The notes under the pieces: model-generated
Databases searched by the model: none
Told to the model about the DNA's origin: nothing
The model's input: the letters and a program-made list of their open reading frames with translations, nothing else
Made by a program: the position numbers and the translations under genes
Source: Actinophytocola sp044466355
Lineage (GTDB): Bacteria > Actinomycetota > Actinomycetes > Mycobacteriales > Pseudonocardiaceae
Assembly: GCF_044466355.1 (NCBI RefSeq)
Contig: NZ_JBITMQ010000019.1
Coordinates: 136,740-200,739 of the forward strand
Reading direction: 5' to 3'
Length of the DNA: 64,000 nucleotides
Part shown: piece by piece, positions 16,252 to 25,605 of the stretch
Numbering within the stretch: position 1 is the first letter of the stretch
Layout of the letters: every line of letters begins with the position of its first letter

Positions 16252-18147
16252 TTACTCAGCCGAGAGAGCGGCGCGGTACCAGTGTTCGAGCGTCAGCACG
16301 TGCCAGAGGTGTTTCGACCGGTCCTCCCGACCGGTCCGGTCCTCGTCAACCAACCGCCGCAGCGCCTCGCGGCGCAGGAAACCGTTGCGCACCAGCAGAC
16401 CCTCCTCCACGACCTCGCGGACAAGCGGTGCGAGATCGCGGCTCATCCACGCACGCAGCGGCGCCGAGAACAGCCCCTTCGGGCGGTACACGATCTCGCT
16501 CGGCAGGATCCGCTCGGCGGCCTTCTTCAACGCCACCTTCCCCTGCCTGCGCACGATCTTGCGGTTGCCGGGGATCGCGAACGCCGCCTTCACCACCTCG
16601 ACGTCCACGAACGGCACCCGCACCTCCGTCGACGCCGCCATGCTCGACCGGTCCGTGTACGCCAGGTTCAGGCCCGGCAGGAACATCCGCGAGTCCGCGA
16701 GGCACATGCGGTTCACGAAGTCGGTCAGCTCGTTGTCGTGGTAGGTGTCCGCGTGCTCGGTCAGCACTTCGTCGACCGTGCCGGACAGGTCCTGGCTCAC
16801 CAGCGCCGTCAGCTCCGCCCGGTCGTACATGGTGTAGCTGCGCCGGAACGCGGTCTCCTCCGGCAGGTCCGCGAACGACAGGAACCGCTTCGCGAACCGC
16901 ACCGAACGGTAGCCACGCTTCGACGTGGCCACCGGCAGCCTGTCGACCAGGGCGTGCACCGGACGGCGGACCGCACCGGGGATCCGCTGGTAGCCCAGCG
17001 CCAGCGTGTTCGCCAGGTGCTTGCGATATCCCGCGAACAACTCGTCCGCGCCCATGCCCGACAGCATCACCTTCACCCCCGCATCGCGGGCCGCGGTGCA
17101 GATGAGGAACGTGTTGATCGCCGCCGGGTCACCGATCGGCTCGTCGAGGTGGTAGGTCATCTTCGGCAGCAGGTCCAGCACCCGCGGCGCGATCTCGATC
17201 TCGTGCAGGTCCACGCCGAACCTCGCCGCCACGACCCGGGCGTAGCGCAGGTCGTCCGGCATCGCCTCGAACTTCGCGTCCTCCGCGCGGAAACCGATCG
17301 TGTACGCGGAGATCCCCGGCTGGTGCTTCGCCGCGAGCGCCGTCAGATAGCTGGAGTCGAGACCACCGGACAGGAACGTCGCCACCGGCACATCCGACAG
17401 CAGGTGCGCCTTCGTCGACTCCTCCACCACGGCCGCGAGGTCCACATCGGACACCTCGCGGGCCGAAGCGGCTACCTCCCGCAGCGACCAGTACGTGCCG
17501 CTCTCCGACGTGCCGTCCGGGCGCAGCCGCAACCACGAACCCGGCGGCAGCTTCGACGCCTCCCGGTACGCGCACCGGCTGTCCGGGACCCAGTAGTACA
17601 GCAGCGACGCCACCAGCGCCGCGTCGTCCACCGTCAGGTCACCCAGCTCGTTCGCGAGCGCCTTCAGCTCCGACGCGAACACCGCGCCACCGCCGCGCCG
17701 CACGTAGAACAGCGGCTTGATACCCAGCTGGTCACGCACCAGCGTCAGCTCACCGGTCCGCTCGTCGAACACCCCGAACGCGAACATCCCGCGCAGCCGG
17801 GGCAGACAGTCCACGCCCCACCGCCGCCACGCCCGCAGCAGCACCTCCGTGTCCGACGTGCCGCGGAACCGCTCACCCAGTGACTCCAGCCCCCGGCGCA
17901 GCTCCGGCGCGTTGTACAGCTCGCCGTTGTACGTGAGGACCAGGCCCTCGGCCACCATCGGCTGCGCGCCCGTCTCCGTCAGGTCGATGATCGACAGGCG
18001 CCGGTGCCCGAGGTGGACCTCGCCGTCACCCGCGCGTCCCGACCAGCGGCCGGAGCCGTCCGGGCCGCGGTGCGCGAGCGTCTTCGTCAGCCGGTCCGTC
18101 AGCGGACCGCCGTCCGGCCACAGATAGCTGCCTGCGATGCCACACAT
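16252..18147 (-). CDS. asnB: Asparagine synthase (glutamine-hydrolysing) family
   Basis: A full-length 631-residue enzyme. The N terminus MCGIAGSYLW supplies the Cys nucleophile of the class II glutaminase domain (about 1-210). The synthetase domain has the PP-loop FLSGGLDSSYLTALAA near 254 and MLSGMGADELFAGYRKH near 365. In polysaccharide loci such enzymes often amidate uronic acids rather than making free Asn, which fits the nucleotide-sugar dehydrogenases in this cluster. It lies 12 nt after the Wzz-like gene and 12 nt before the bi-domain oxidoreductase. Whether it makes Asn or an amidated sugar is not settled by sequence. Confidence 0.92.
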   Translation of the reverse strand: MCGIAGSYLWPDGGPLTDRLTKTLAHRGPDGSGRWSGRAGDGEVHLGHRRLSIIDLTETGAQPMVAEGLVLTYNGELYNAPELRRGLESLGERFRGTSDTEVLLRAWRRWGVDCLPRLRGMFAFGVFDERTGELTLVRDQLGIKPLFYVRRGGGAVFASELKALANELGDLTVDDAALVASLLYYWVPDSRCAYREASKLPPGSWLRLRPDGTSESGTYWSLREVAASAREVSDVDLAAVVEESTKAHLLSDVPVATFLSGGLDSSYLTALAAKHQPGISAYTIGFRAEDAKFEAMPDDLRYARVVAARFGVDLHEIEIAPRVLDLLPKMTYHLDEPIGDPAAINTFLICTAARDAGVKVMLSGMGADELFAGYRKHLANTLALGYQRIPGAVRRPVHALVDRLPVATSKRGYRSVRFAKRFLSFADLPEETAFRRSYTMYDRAELTALVSQDLSGTVDEVLTEHADTYHDNELTDFVNRMCLADSRMFLPGLNLAYTDRSSMAASTEVRVPFVDVEVVKAAFAIPGNRKIVRRQGKVALKKAAERILPSEIVYRPKGLFSAPLRAWMSRDLAPLVREVVEEGLLVRNGFLRREALRRLVDEDRTGREDRSKHLWHVLTLEHWYRAALSAE

Positions 18148-18159
18148 GCGTATGCCCTC

Positions 18160-19647
18160 TCAGCCCTGTGTCCTGCGCCGGGCCAGCTTCGTCGTGGGTC
18201 GGTCGTGGCCCGGAGCCGCGACCGGCGCGAACCGCTTCGTCGGCAGGTCCGCGTTCGAGCCGTTGGTCCCGTTCGTGCCGTTGGTCGACGCCGCGTGCTT
18301 CGTCCGGCCACGCAGCGCGGTGTGCAGGCCGTCCCACAGCGTCCCGTCCGTCCTGTCCCGCGGATCCGGGTCGACCAGCACCACGCCGACGATCGGGATG
18401 CCCAGCTCCGCGAGCTGCCGGGCCACCGTGTGCAGCCACGCCGTGTTCGCGAACCCGGCACGCACCACCAGCAGCGTCTCCGTGCCGAGATGCGGCAGGT
18501 CCGTCCACGGCGCACCCGGCGCCACCGACCCGACGCCGAGCACGTGCTCGTTGCCCACCTCGGCGTCCACGGCGGCCGCGAGACTCGCCGCGACCTTCGG
18601 CGCGCCCAGCTCCAGCACCGACACCGGGTCCGTGCCCTCCCGCACCAGCCGGACCAGCGTCGCCGTGACCCGCGCGTGCTCCTCGTCGGCCTTCTTGTCC
18701 GGCAGCTGCCAGCGGCGACGGCCCAGCCCGCGGCTCGGCAGCTGCGCGATCACCGACGCGCCGAGGCTCGCCGCGACGTCCCGGCGCAGCACCGGCCGGT
18801 CCCGCACCACCCCGCTCACCGCCGCCAGCGTCAGACCGATGACCAGGCCGAACACCAGCCCGATGCCCGCCTGCGTGGCCCCGGTGACCTTCAACGACGT
18901 GCGCACCGGCCGCGGCGCGTCCACGATCTGCGTGCCCGCCGACACCCGTGGCGCGCCGAGACCCGCCTGCTGCGCCTGCTGCGTCAGCTGGCTGATCTGG
19001 TCGGTCAGCTCGGCCCGCCGCGCGTACAGCGAGTCGAGGTTCGCGGCGTTCGACGGCGGCGGCGCGGCTTCCTCGCCGTTCTCCTGGTTCTCCTGCTCCT
19101 GGGCCGCCTGCGCCTCCGCACCCGAGATCTGCCCGTTCACCTGCTTCAGCTCGGCTTGCACCTGGGCGCGCTGGTCGGTCAGCGCCTTCGCCTCCGCCTG
19201 CGCCGCCGACTGGATGCGGCCCACGTGGTCGGCGATGAACGCCTCCGCCATCGCCTTCGCCCGCCGCGCCGCCTCCGCGCCCGTCGGCCCCTCGACCGTC
19301 ACCTCCAGCACGTTGTTGGTGACGCCGACGACCGTGACCGTCTTCAGGAACTCCTCGGGCCGCTCGTCCAGCTTGAGCCGCCGCACCGCGTCCGCCGCGA
19401 TCCTGGTGGTGCTCATCAACGCCACGTCCGTGCGGATCAGGCTGCCGCCGTCGGACGGGCCGTCCTGCTCGTGCACCACGAGGATCCGGGTCACCGCACT
19501 CGGCGTCGGCGGCATGAGAACCGTCAGCAGCCCGCCCGCGAGGAATCCGAGCAGCGCGAAACCGATCCACAGGCGCCGCCCGCGGCGGATCGCCGTCCAC
19601 AGACGGGAGAAGTCGAGGAGGTGCTGCGGTGTGTTCGCCTGGCTCAC
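18160..19647 (-). CDS. Wzz/YveK-like chain-length regulator with degenerate kinase-like tail (2)
   Basis: This 495-residue protein has two membrane helices flanking an extracytoplasmic coiled-coil: LWIGFALLGFLAGGLLTVLMPP (about 25-46) and GIGLVFGLVIGLTLAAVSGVV (about 250-270). The coiled coil, rich in Gln/Ala/Glu, spans about 130-230. The cytoplasmic tail resembles a tyrosine-kinase (CpsD/BY-kinase) fold: VSVLELGAPKVAASLAAAVDAE, TLLVVRAGFANTAWLHTVARQLAELGIPIVGVVLVD. It lacks a Walker A lysine. It should set polymer length with its neighbour. GTG 19647 overlaps the neighbour's stop by 4 nt. The C-terminal NGTNGTNGSN run is low-complexity. Confidence 0.82.
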   Translation of the reverse strand: MSQANTPQHLLDFSRLWTAIRRGRRLWIGFALLGFLAGGLLTVLMPPTPSAVTRILVVHEQDGPSDGGSLIRTDVALMSTTRIAADAVRRLKLDERPEEFLKTVTVVGVTNNVLEVTVEGPTGAEAARRAKAMAEAFIADHVGRIQSAAQAEAKALTDQRAQVQAELKQVNGQISGAEAQAAQEQENQENGEEAAPPPSNAANLDSLYARRAELTDQISQLTQQAQQAGLGAPRVSAGTQIVDAPRPVRTSLKVTGATQAGIGLVFGLVIGLTLAAVSGVVRDRPVLRRDVAASLGASVIAQLPSRGLGRRRWQLPDKKADEEHARVTATLVRLVREGTDPVSVLELGAPKVAASLAAAVDAEVGNEHVLGVGSVAPGAPWTDLPHLGTETLLVVRAGFANTAWLHTVARQLAELGIPIVGVVLVDPDPRDRTDGTLWDGLHTALRGRTKHAASTNGTNGTNGSNADLPTKRFAPVAAPGHDRPTTKLARRRTQG

Positions 19648-20996
19648 GTCGCACCTGCCAGCGCCGGTTCGGTGCGCGTCTCGCGGACGACCGCACGCGT
19701 GCGGTGGGTGACGACCAGGCCGAGGACGTCGTGCCCGGCGTCGGCGCAGGCCGCCGTGAGCTCCACCAGCTGCCAGCCGGTCCACGTGCCCACGGTGACG
19801 ACCACCAGCACCCCCGGCACCGCGTCGTCCGGCACCGTCGGCCGGTCCGCGGCCACCTCGACCACCTGCACCGTCAACCTGGTCTCGGCCGCGAAGTCGG
19901 CCAGGCGGGCCGCTGCCCGGCGGGCGGCCGCGTCGTCCCGCGCTACCACGGCCAGCACCCGGCCCGGTCCCGGCGGCAGGTGCTCACGCAACCGCGACAC
20001 CGCGCGGCGGTAGCGGATCTCCAGCCCCGCCTCGTCCGCCGCGGGCGGCAGCTCCGGCACACGCCACGGCCGGTCGTCCACCACCAGGCGGGCGAGCCGC
20101 CGCCACACCGTCGCGGGCTCGGGCGCCGCCGACGGCTCCTCCGGCACGTCGATCGCGCCCAGCACCGTCGTGCCCAGCGCCGCCCCGATCTGCGTCTCGT
20201 CCCGCAGCCGCCGGTCCGTGCGCGCCGCGAACAGGTGCCCGAACAGGCCGAGCAGGAAGAACACCACCGCGCCACCGGCGACGAAATGCGTCATCGTCGG
20301 CGCGGCCGGGCCGAGCGGGCGGTCCGCCGGACCCATCACGACGATCCTCGACGAACCCGACACCGTCTCCAGCTCGTCGAGCTTCGCGACCGCCTGCGAC
20401 AGCGCCGACCGCAGCGACTCCAGCTCCGTGCGCACCCCGACGCTCTCGATCGTCTGCCCCTGCCCCGCCGAGTTGTGCAGGTCCGAGATCTTCTGGTTCG
20501 TCTCGATGATCTGCCGGCGCAGCGTCTCCTGCTGCTCCTGCGACAGCTGCGCCGACGGGTCCGCCGAGTTCGCCGTCAACTGCGTCGAGAACGTCACGTA
20601 CTCCTGCGCCACCCGGTCCGCCAGCTGCTGCGCGCGCTCCGGGGAGTCCGCCATCGCCGTGATCCCGATGATGTTGCCGTCGGCGACCCCGGCCACCACG
20701 TCGTCGGCCAGCTCGGTGCCCGACACCCCCCAGCGCAGCGCCGCCGCCGCCCGGTCCAGCACCACCGAGCTGTGCGCCACCTGCGCCTCGGTCAGCAGCT
20801 CGTCCGGGTCACGCGGGCCCTGTAACAGCACGTTCGCGGACGTCTCGTAGCCGGGGGAGAACAGCGCCGAGACACCCGCACCCACAACGGCGCCCACCAC
20901 GGCGATCGCTAAGAGTAACCGCCATCTCAGCCGCAGTACGTGCCAGATGATGGCGAGCCGTGCTGAGTCAGCGGCGTCGGAGACAGCGTCGTTCAT
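19644..20996 (-). CDS. Wzz/YveK-like chain-length regulator with degenerate kinase-like tail (1)
   Basis: This 450-residue paralogue of the following gene has a first helix LLLAIAVVGAVVGAGVSALF (about 28-47), an extracytoplasmic domain with a coiled coil (about 120-215), and a second helix HFVAGGAVVFFLLGLFGHLFA (about 228-248). The tail follows the order of a BY-kinase (VLAVVARDDAAARRAAARLADFAAETRLTVQVVEVAAD...VLVVVTVGTWTGWQLVELTAACADAGHDVLGLVVTHR), but the P-loop glycine/lysine residues are replaced. ATG 20996 is chosen for the GAAAGGGGG upstream. It is 108 bp after the glycosyltransferase gene. Likely co-regulates polymerisation; kinase activity is doubtful. Confidence 0.82.
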   Translation of the reverse strand: MNDAVSDAADSARLAIIWHVLRLRWRLLLAIAVVGAVVGAGVSALFSPGYETSANVLLQGPRDPDELLTEAQVAHSSVVLDRAAAALRWGVSGTELADDVVAGVADGNIIGITAMADSPERAQQLADRVAQEYVTFSTQLTANSADPSAQLSQEQQETLRRQIIETNQKISDLHNSAGQGQTIESVGVRTELESLRSALSQAVAKLDELETVSGSSRIVVMGPADRPLGPAAPTMTHFVAGGAVVFFLLGLFGHLFAARTDRRLRDETQIGAALGTTVLGAIDVPEEPSAAPEPATVWRRLARLVVDDRPWRVPELPPAADEAGLEIRYRRAVSRLREHLPPGPGRVLAVVARDDAAARRAAARLADFAAETRLTVQVVEVAADRPTVPDDAVPGVLVVVTVGTWTGWQLVELTAACADAGHDVLGLVVTHRTRAVVRETRTEPALAGAT

Positions 20997-21104
20997 CGCG
21001 TCGGGCCCCCTTTCGAGGTACTTCGGCACCTGATCGGGCCGGGCGCCTCACGAGTCCCGTCGCGGTTGGCCTGACTTTGGTTACACCCCGACGGTTACTC
21101 TTGG

Positions 21105-22304
21105 TCAAGATGTGGCGGCCTCGTAAGCCGCCAGCAGTGCTTTCTGCGAGTTGCTCCACGCCAGCGGACCCTCGACGCGTTCCTTGCCGAGCTTGCCCAT
21201 GCGGGCCCGCTCCTCCGGGTCGTCGAGCAGCCGCGCAGTCAGCCGCGCGAACTCCAGCTCGTCGTTCGCCGGCGCGTACACGGCGGCCTCGCCCGCCGAC
21301 ACCCGCGCCTCCGTCAGCTCGAACGACACGATCGGCCGCGACATGGCCATGTACTCCATGACCTTGTTCATCGTCGACACGTCGTTCAACGGGTTGTGCG
21401 GATCCGGCGACAGGCACACGTCCGCCGTCGACAGGTACCGCACCAGGTCCTCGTCCGGGATGCGGCCGGTGAACTCGACGACGTCGTCGAGGCCGAGCCG
21501 CTTCGCCAGCGCCACCATCTCGTCGAACGTGTCACCCGCGCCCACGAACACGGCGTGCCAGTCGTCGCGTCCCAGCTCGTCGCGCAGCAGCGCCAGCGAA
21601 CGCAGCGCGTAGTCCACGCCGTCCTGCGGGCCCATCACCCCCAGGTAGCACAGCAGGTGCGGCCTGCCCTTCTTCAGCTCCGGCTCCGGGGCGACCTGCC
21701 GGAACCGGTCGATGACCGGCGCGCTGCGCACCACGAACACCTTGTCGGGGTCCATGCCCCCACGCGTGATCGCCGCCGTCCGGTAGCTCTCGTTCGTCGA
21801 GATCACCACGTCCGCGGCCCTGTACGTGGCCCGTTCCAGCCGGCACACCGCGTTGTAGAGGGCGTCCTTGCCGCGGTTCGCGAACCGCGACAGGTACAGC
21901 TCCGGGCACAGGTCGTGCTGGTCGAAGACGAACCGCGTGCCCTTGCGCCGCAACATCTTCGCCACCAGGTACAGCAGGTCCGGCGGGTTGCAGGCGTGGA
22001 CCACGTCGATCTTGCCCGCCTTGCTGATCGCACGCGCCAGCCGCATCGTATGCCACAGCGCGGCGCCGTACTCCTTGACATAGCCGCGCGGTCCGCCGGT
22101 CGCCGCGTCCAGCGGATAGCGGTGGATCTGCACACCGTCCAGCTCGACGTACGGCTCCCGGTCCCGCTTCGTCCCCTGTGGACAGATGACGTGCACGTCC
22201 CAGCCCGCGTCCCGCAACGTCTGCGACTCCTGCCAGACCCTGCGGTCGAACGGGACGGACAGGTTCTCGACCAGGATCAGAGCTTTACCAGGCAAGGCCG
22301 ACAT
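21105..22304 (-). CDS. Glycosyltransferase family 4
   Basis: A 399-residue GT-B enzyme. N-terminal domain: LILVENLSVPFDRRVWQESQTLRDAGWDVHVICP; IDVVHACNPPDLLYLVAKML. C-terminal donor domain: LCYLGVMGPQDGVDYALRSLALL, and DPHNPLNDVSTMNKVMEYMAMSRPIVSFEL with the carboxylate near residue 320. The LSVPFDRRVWQES opening is common in GT4 enzymes of actinobacterial exopolysaccharide loci. It overlaps the end of the nucleotide-sugar dehydrogenase gene by 20 nt. It may act early in repeat-unit assembly. Sugar specificity is not deducible. Confidence 0.9.
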   Translation of the reverse strand: MSALPGKALILVENLSVPFDRRVWQESQTLRDAGWDVHVICPQGTKRDREPYVELDGVQIHRYPLDAATGGPRGYVKEYGAALWHTMRLARAISKAGKIDVVHACNPPDLLYLVAKMLRRKGTRFVFDQHDLCPELYLSRFANRGKDALYNAVCRLERATYRAADVVISTNESYRTAAITRGGMDPDKVFVVRSAPVIDRFRQVAPEPELKKGRPHLLCYLGVMGPQDGVDYALRSLALLRDELGRDDWHAVFVGAGDTFDEMVALAKRLGLDDVVEFTGRIPDEDLVRYLSTADVCLSPDPHNPLNDVSTMNKVMEYMAMSRPIVSFELTEARVSAGEAAVYAPANDELEFARLTARLLDDPEERARMGKLGKERVEGPLAWSNSQKALLAAYEAATS

Positions 22305-23601
22305 ACCCCTTGTCAGCCCGGCGCGCTTCCGCGTCCGGGAGGCGGACCAGATCGATCAGCGTGCGATCACCACCGTGCGGCAGTGCCGCCAACACGAGCG
22401 GGTCGGTCGTGGCGACCAGGTACACGTCCGCGTGCGCGAGCACCTCGTCCACGTCGGCAGCGAGCAACTGGCCGAGATGCGGCAGGCGCTGCTCGATGTA
22501 CTCGCGGTTCGCGCCCAGCAGCCGCGACATGCTCACGTTCGCGTCGTGGATCTTCAGGTCGTAGCCCTTGCCGAGCAGCCGCTCCGCCAGCTCCACCATC
22601 GGGCTCTCCCGCAGGTCGTCCGTGCCCGGCTTGAACGACAGACCGAACAGGCCCACCCTGCGCTTCCCCGTGCGGGCCACCAGTTCGAACGCACGCTTCA
22701 GGTGCTCCTCGTTCGACGGCAGCACATGCGACAGGATCGGCACGTGCACGTCCGCGCGGTGCGCCGCGTGCACCAGCCCGCGCAGGTCCTTCGGCAGGCA
22801 CGAACCGCCGAACGCGAACCCCGGCTTCAGGTAGGCGGGGCTGATGTTGAGCTTGCGGTCGGCGACGAACACGTCCATCACCGCGTGCGAGTCCAGGCCC
22901 AGCGCCCCGCAGATCGCGCCAAGCTCGTTCGCGAAACCGATCTTGAGCGCGTGGAAGGAGTTGTCCGCGTACTTCGTGATCTCCGCGACCGGGATCGCCA
23001 CCCGGAACACGTCCCCGGGCAGCCCCTCGTACAGGGCCGCGACCACGTCACCGCTGGCGGCGTCCAGCTCGCCGATCACCGTCTTCGGCGGGTCGAAGAA
23101 GTCCCGGACACTCGACCCCTCACGCAGGAACTCCGGGTTCACCGCCACCCCGAAGTCCACGCCCGCCGTCTTGCCGGACGCCTTCTCCAGGATCGGCACC
23201 AGCAGGTTCAGGCAGGTGCCCGGCAACATCGTGCTGCGGAACACCACCGTGTGGCGGGTGTCCCGCTCCGCGATCGCCTCGCCGATCTGCTCCGCCACCC
23301 GCTCCAGGTAGGCGGTGGACAGGCTGCCGTTCGGCGCCGACGGCGTGCCGACACACACCAGCGACACGTCCGAGCTCGCGACCGCGTCCCGCACGTCCGT
23401 GGTCGCGCGCAGCAACCCGGTCGCCACGACCTCCGCCGTCAGCTCACCGATCCGCTCCTCGACCACCGGGGCGTGCCCGCCCGTGATGAGGTCGACCTTG
23501 GTCGGGTTGACGTCCACACCGACGACGTCGTTGCCACGGGAGGCGAGGCACGCGGCCGAGACACAGCCCACGTAGCCGAGGCCGAAAACGCTGACTCTCA
23601 T
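22285..23601 (-). CDS. Nucleotide-sugar dehydrogenase (UDP-glucose/GDP-mannose type)
   Basis: A 438-residue enzyme with an N-terminal NAD site MRVSVFGLGYVGCVSAACLASRGNDVVGVDV and the catalytic-Cys motif GFAFGGSCLPKDLRGLVH near residue 265. The pattern of residues (NPEFLREGSSVRDFFDPPKTVIG) and the KIHDANVSMSRLLGANREYIEQRLPHL tail resemble GDP-mannose 6-dehydrogenase (AlgD) more than UDP-glucose dehydrogenase. It oxidises a nucleotide hexose to the uronate in two NAD-dependent steps. First gene of the minus-strand operon, divergent from a second such enzyme at 23792. Substrate choice is an inference. Confidence 0.9.
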   Translation of the reverse strand: MRVSVFGLGYVGCVSAACLASRGNDVVGVDVNPTKVDLITGGHAPVVEERIGELTAEVVATGLLRATTDVRDAVASSDVSLVCVGTPSAPNGSLSTAYLERVAEQIGEAIAERDTRHTVVFRSTMLPGTCLNLLVPILEKASGKTAGVDFGVAVNPEFLREGSSVRDFFDPPKTVIGELDAASGDVVAALYEGLPGDVFRVAIPVAEITKYADNSFHALKIGFANELGAICGALGLDSHAVMDVFVADRKLNISPAYLKPGFAFGGSCLPKDLRGLVHAAHRADVHVPILSHVLPSNEEHLKRAFELVARTGKRRVGLFGLSFKPGTDDLRESPMVELAERLLGKGYDLKIHDANVSMSRLLGANREYIEQRLPHLGQLLAADVDEVLAHADVYLVATTDPLVLAALPHGGDRTLIDLVRLPDAEARRADKGYVGLAW

Positions 23602-23791
23602 CTCGTGCCCGCCTGTCTGAGGGCAGCACAAAAGAAGCGTGCCATTACCACGCGTTCCTCCGATGGGATGTTGTGCGGGGCCCCGAAACCGCACCCTGGT
23701 TCAGACAGTGAGTCGGCCGTCGGCCGGTTCCCGTTACGAGACATGTAGCGTTCTTCGTGACGTGTTGGGGATCAGGAGGGGAGTCCGGCCC
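23602..23791. promoter_or_regulatory. Divergent promoter region of the polysaccharide locus
   Basis: 190 bp separate the two nucleotide-sugar dehydrogenase genes. A plus-strand -10-like TAGCGT lies at 23746-23751, followed by CAGGAGGGG before GTG 23792. No clear -35 or palindromic operator was found. Both directions must start here unless read-through occurs. Confidence 0.4.
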
Positions 23792-25096
23792 GTGTTCGTA
23801 CGGCGGATTGCGGTTGTGGGAACCGGATATGTCGGGTTGACGACCGGTGCGTGCCTGGCTTCGCTCGGTCACCACGTGGTGTGCGCGGACGTCGACGCCG
23901 AGAAGGTCAAGCGCCTTTCCAACGGCGAGGTCGACATCCTCGAACCGGGCCTCGCCGACCTGGTGTCCGGCGGTCTCGCCGCGGGCCGTCTGTCGTTCGT
24001 GCTCGGCGCCGCCGCTGCCGTCGAGGGCAGCGAGGTCGTGTTCCTGTGCGTGCCGACACCCATGGGTGTCGGCGGCGTCGCCGACCTGTCCGTGGTCGAG
24101 TCGGTGCTGGAGGAGGTCGGGCCGCTGCTGCCCGCCGGCGCCGTCGTCGTCAACAAGTCGACCGTGCCCGTCGGCACCGCCCAGCGCACCGCCGAACTGC
24201 TGGAGCGTGACGACGTCGCCGTCGTGTCGAACCCCGAGTTCCTCCGCGAGGGCTCCGCGGTCCACGACTTCCTGCACCCCGACCGCATCGTCGTCGGCTG
24301 CGACAAGCAGGACGCCGCGGAGAAGGTGGCCGCGCTCTACGCCCGCCTCGGCGCCCCGACCGTGCTCACCGACGCCGCGTCCGCCGAGCTGGTCAAGTAC
24401 GCCGCCAACTGCTTCCTCGCGATGAAGCTGTCGTACGTCAACGCCGTCGCCGAACTGTGCGACCGCCTCGGCGCCGACATCTCCGACGTCACCGAGGGCA
24501 TGGGCTACGACAAGCGCATCGGCCAGGCGTTCCTCAACCCCGGCCCCGGCTGGGGCGGCTCCTGCCTGCCGAAGGACACCTCGGCGATGCTGCAGCTCGC
24601 CGACGCGGCCGACTTCGAGTTCCGGCTCATCCGCGCCACCATCGACACCAACAACCGCCAGCGCCAGCGCATGGTCGAGAAGGTCCGCCTCGCCGTCACC
24701 GGCAAGCGCGGCGGCTCACTGTCCAAGGTGCGCCTCGGCGTCCTGGGCCTGACCTTCAAGGCGGGCACCGACGACCTCCGCGACAGCCCCGCGCTCGCCG
24801 TGTCGGCGCTGCTGCGCCAGGCGGGTGCGAAGCTCACCGCGTACGACCCGGCGCTGCGCACCGGCGACACCCGCGCCGACCTGGACGGCATCACCCTGGT
24901 CGACGACCCGTACCGCGCGGCGGAGGGCGTCGAGGCCCTGGTGGTCCTCACCGAGTGGCCCGAGTTCCGCGGCCTCGACTGGTCCAAGCTGGCCGAGGTC
25001 GTCAACCGACCGATCGTGGTCGACACCCGCAACCTGCTGGACCCGGACGTCCTCCGCCGCGCCGGCTTCGAATGGCTGGGCCTGGGCCGCCGCTAA
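23792..25096 (+). CDS. UDP-glucose 6-dehydrogenase family protein
   Basis: This 434-residue enzyme has the NAD site FVRRIAVVGTGYVGLTTGACLASLGHHVVCADVD, the central NPEFLREGSAVHDFLHPDRIVVG block, and the catalytic-Cys motif GPGWGGSCLPKDTSAML near 260. The match to UDP-glucose dehydrogenases (TuaD/RkpK type) is close, so UDP-glucuronate is the likely product. The GTG at 23792 was chosen because GTGYVG homology begins there and AGGAGG lies 12 nt upstream. It is divergent from the polysaccharide operon and likely feeds it. Its stop overlaps the convergent Clp-N gene by 4 nt. Confidence 0.92.
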   Translation: MFVRRIAVVGTGYVGLTTGACLASLGHHVVCADVDAEKVKRLSNGEVDILEPGLADLVSGGLAAGRLSFVLGAAAAVEGSEVVFLCVPTPMGVGGVADLSVVESVLEEVGPLLPAGAVVVNKSTVPVGTAQRTAELLERDDVAVVSNPEFLREGSAVHDFLHPDRIVVGCDKQDAAEKVAALYARLGAPTVLTDAASAELVKYAANCFLAMKLSYVNAVAELCDRLGADISDVTEGMGYDKRIGQAFLNPGPGWGGSCLPKDTSAMLQLADAADFEFRLIRATIDTNNRQRQRMVEKVRLAVTGKRGGSLSKVRLGVLGLTFKAGTDDLRDSPALAVSALLRQAGAKLTAYDPALRTGDTRADLDGITLVDDPYRAAEGVEALVVLTEWPEFRGLDWSKLAEVVNRPIVVDTRNLLDPDVLRRAGFEWLGLGRR

Positions 25097-25605
25097 CCCA
25101 TGACCGCGAGCCGCGCGCGGACGTCCAGATACGACAGTCCGTGCGTGGCGAGCAGCTGACCCGCCACACCGTCGTGGGCGGCCAGCGCCAGCAGCAGGTG
25201 CTGGTCGCCCAGTTCGCGTGCCCGGAGTGACTTCGCCTGGTCCAGTGCGCCACGCAGCACGTCCTTCGCCGTGCGGGTGAAGCGGTTGCGGCCCGCTGGT
25301 GGCACGAGCACGTCCTCGCCGAGCGCGCGTTCTACGCTCGCCACGACCTCGTCCACGTCGATACCCAATTCGCTCAGCACCGCCGCGGCCTCGGCGTCCG
25401 ACAGGCCGCCCTTCCGCTCGGCCTCACGGAACGCCGTGTCGACCGTGGACGGCGTGACGCCCGCGTCGGAAAGCAGTCGCGCCGAGGTCGTGCCGGGCTG
25501 GTCGAGGAGAGCGAGGAGCAGGTGCTCGTCGGTCACCTCGTTGCGGGCCTGCCGCGTCGCCTCGTGCACCACGTGCCGCGCGACCGCGGTGAACCGGTTG
25601 AACAT
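25093..25605 (-). CDS. Clp-N domain protein (ClpC N-terminal-like)
   Basis: A 170-residue protein made of two Clp repeat halves. Residues 1-75 read FNRFTAVARHVVHEATRQARNEVTDEHLLLALLDQPGTTSARLL; residues 100-170 read NRFTRTAKDVLRGALDQAKSLRARELGDQHLLLALAAHDGVAGQLL. These match the substrate- and adaptor-binding N domain of ClpC without the AAA modules. Such stand-alone proteins (ClpS/MecA-like in position, or decoys) may modulate proteolysis or act as small repressors. ATG 25605 directly follows the stop of the HTH gene upstream, so the two form one operon. Confidence 0.87.
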   Translation of the reverse strand: MFNRFTAVARHVVHEATRQARNEVTDEHLLLALLDQPGTTSARLLSDAGVTPSTVDTAFREAERKGGLSDAEAAAVLSELGIDVDEVVASVERALGEDVLVPPAGRNRFTRTAKDVLRGALDQAKSLRARELGDQHLLLALAAHDGVAGQLLATHGLSYLDVRARLAVMG

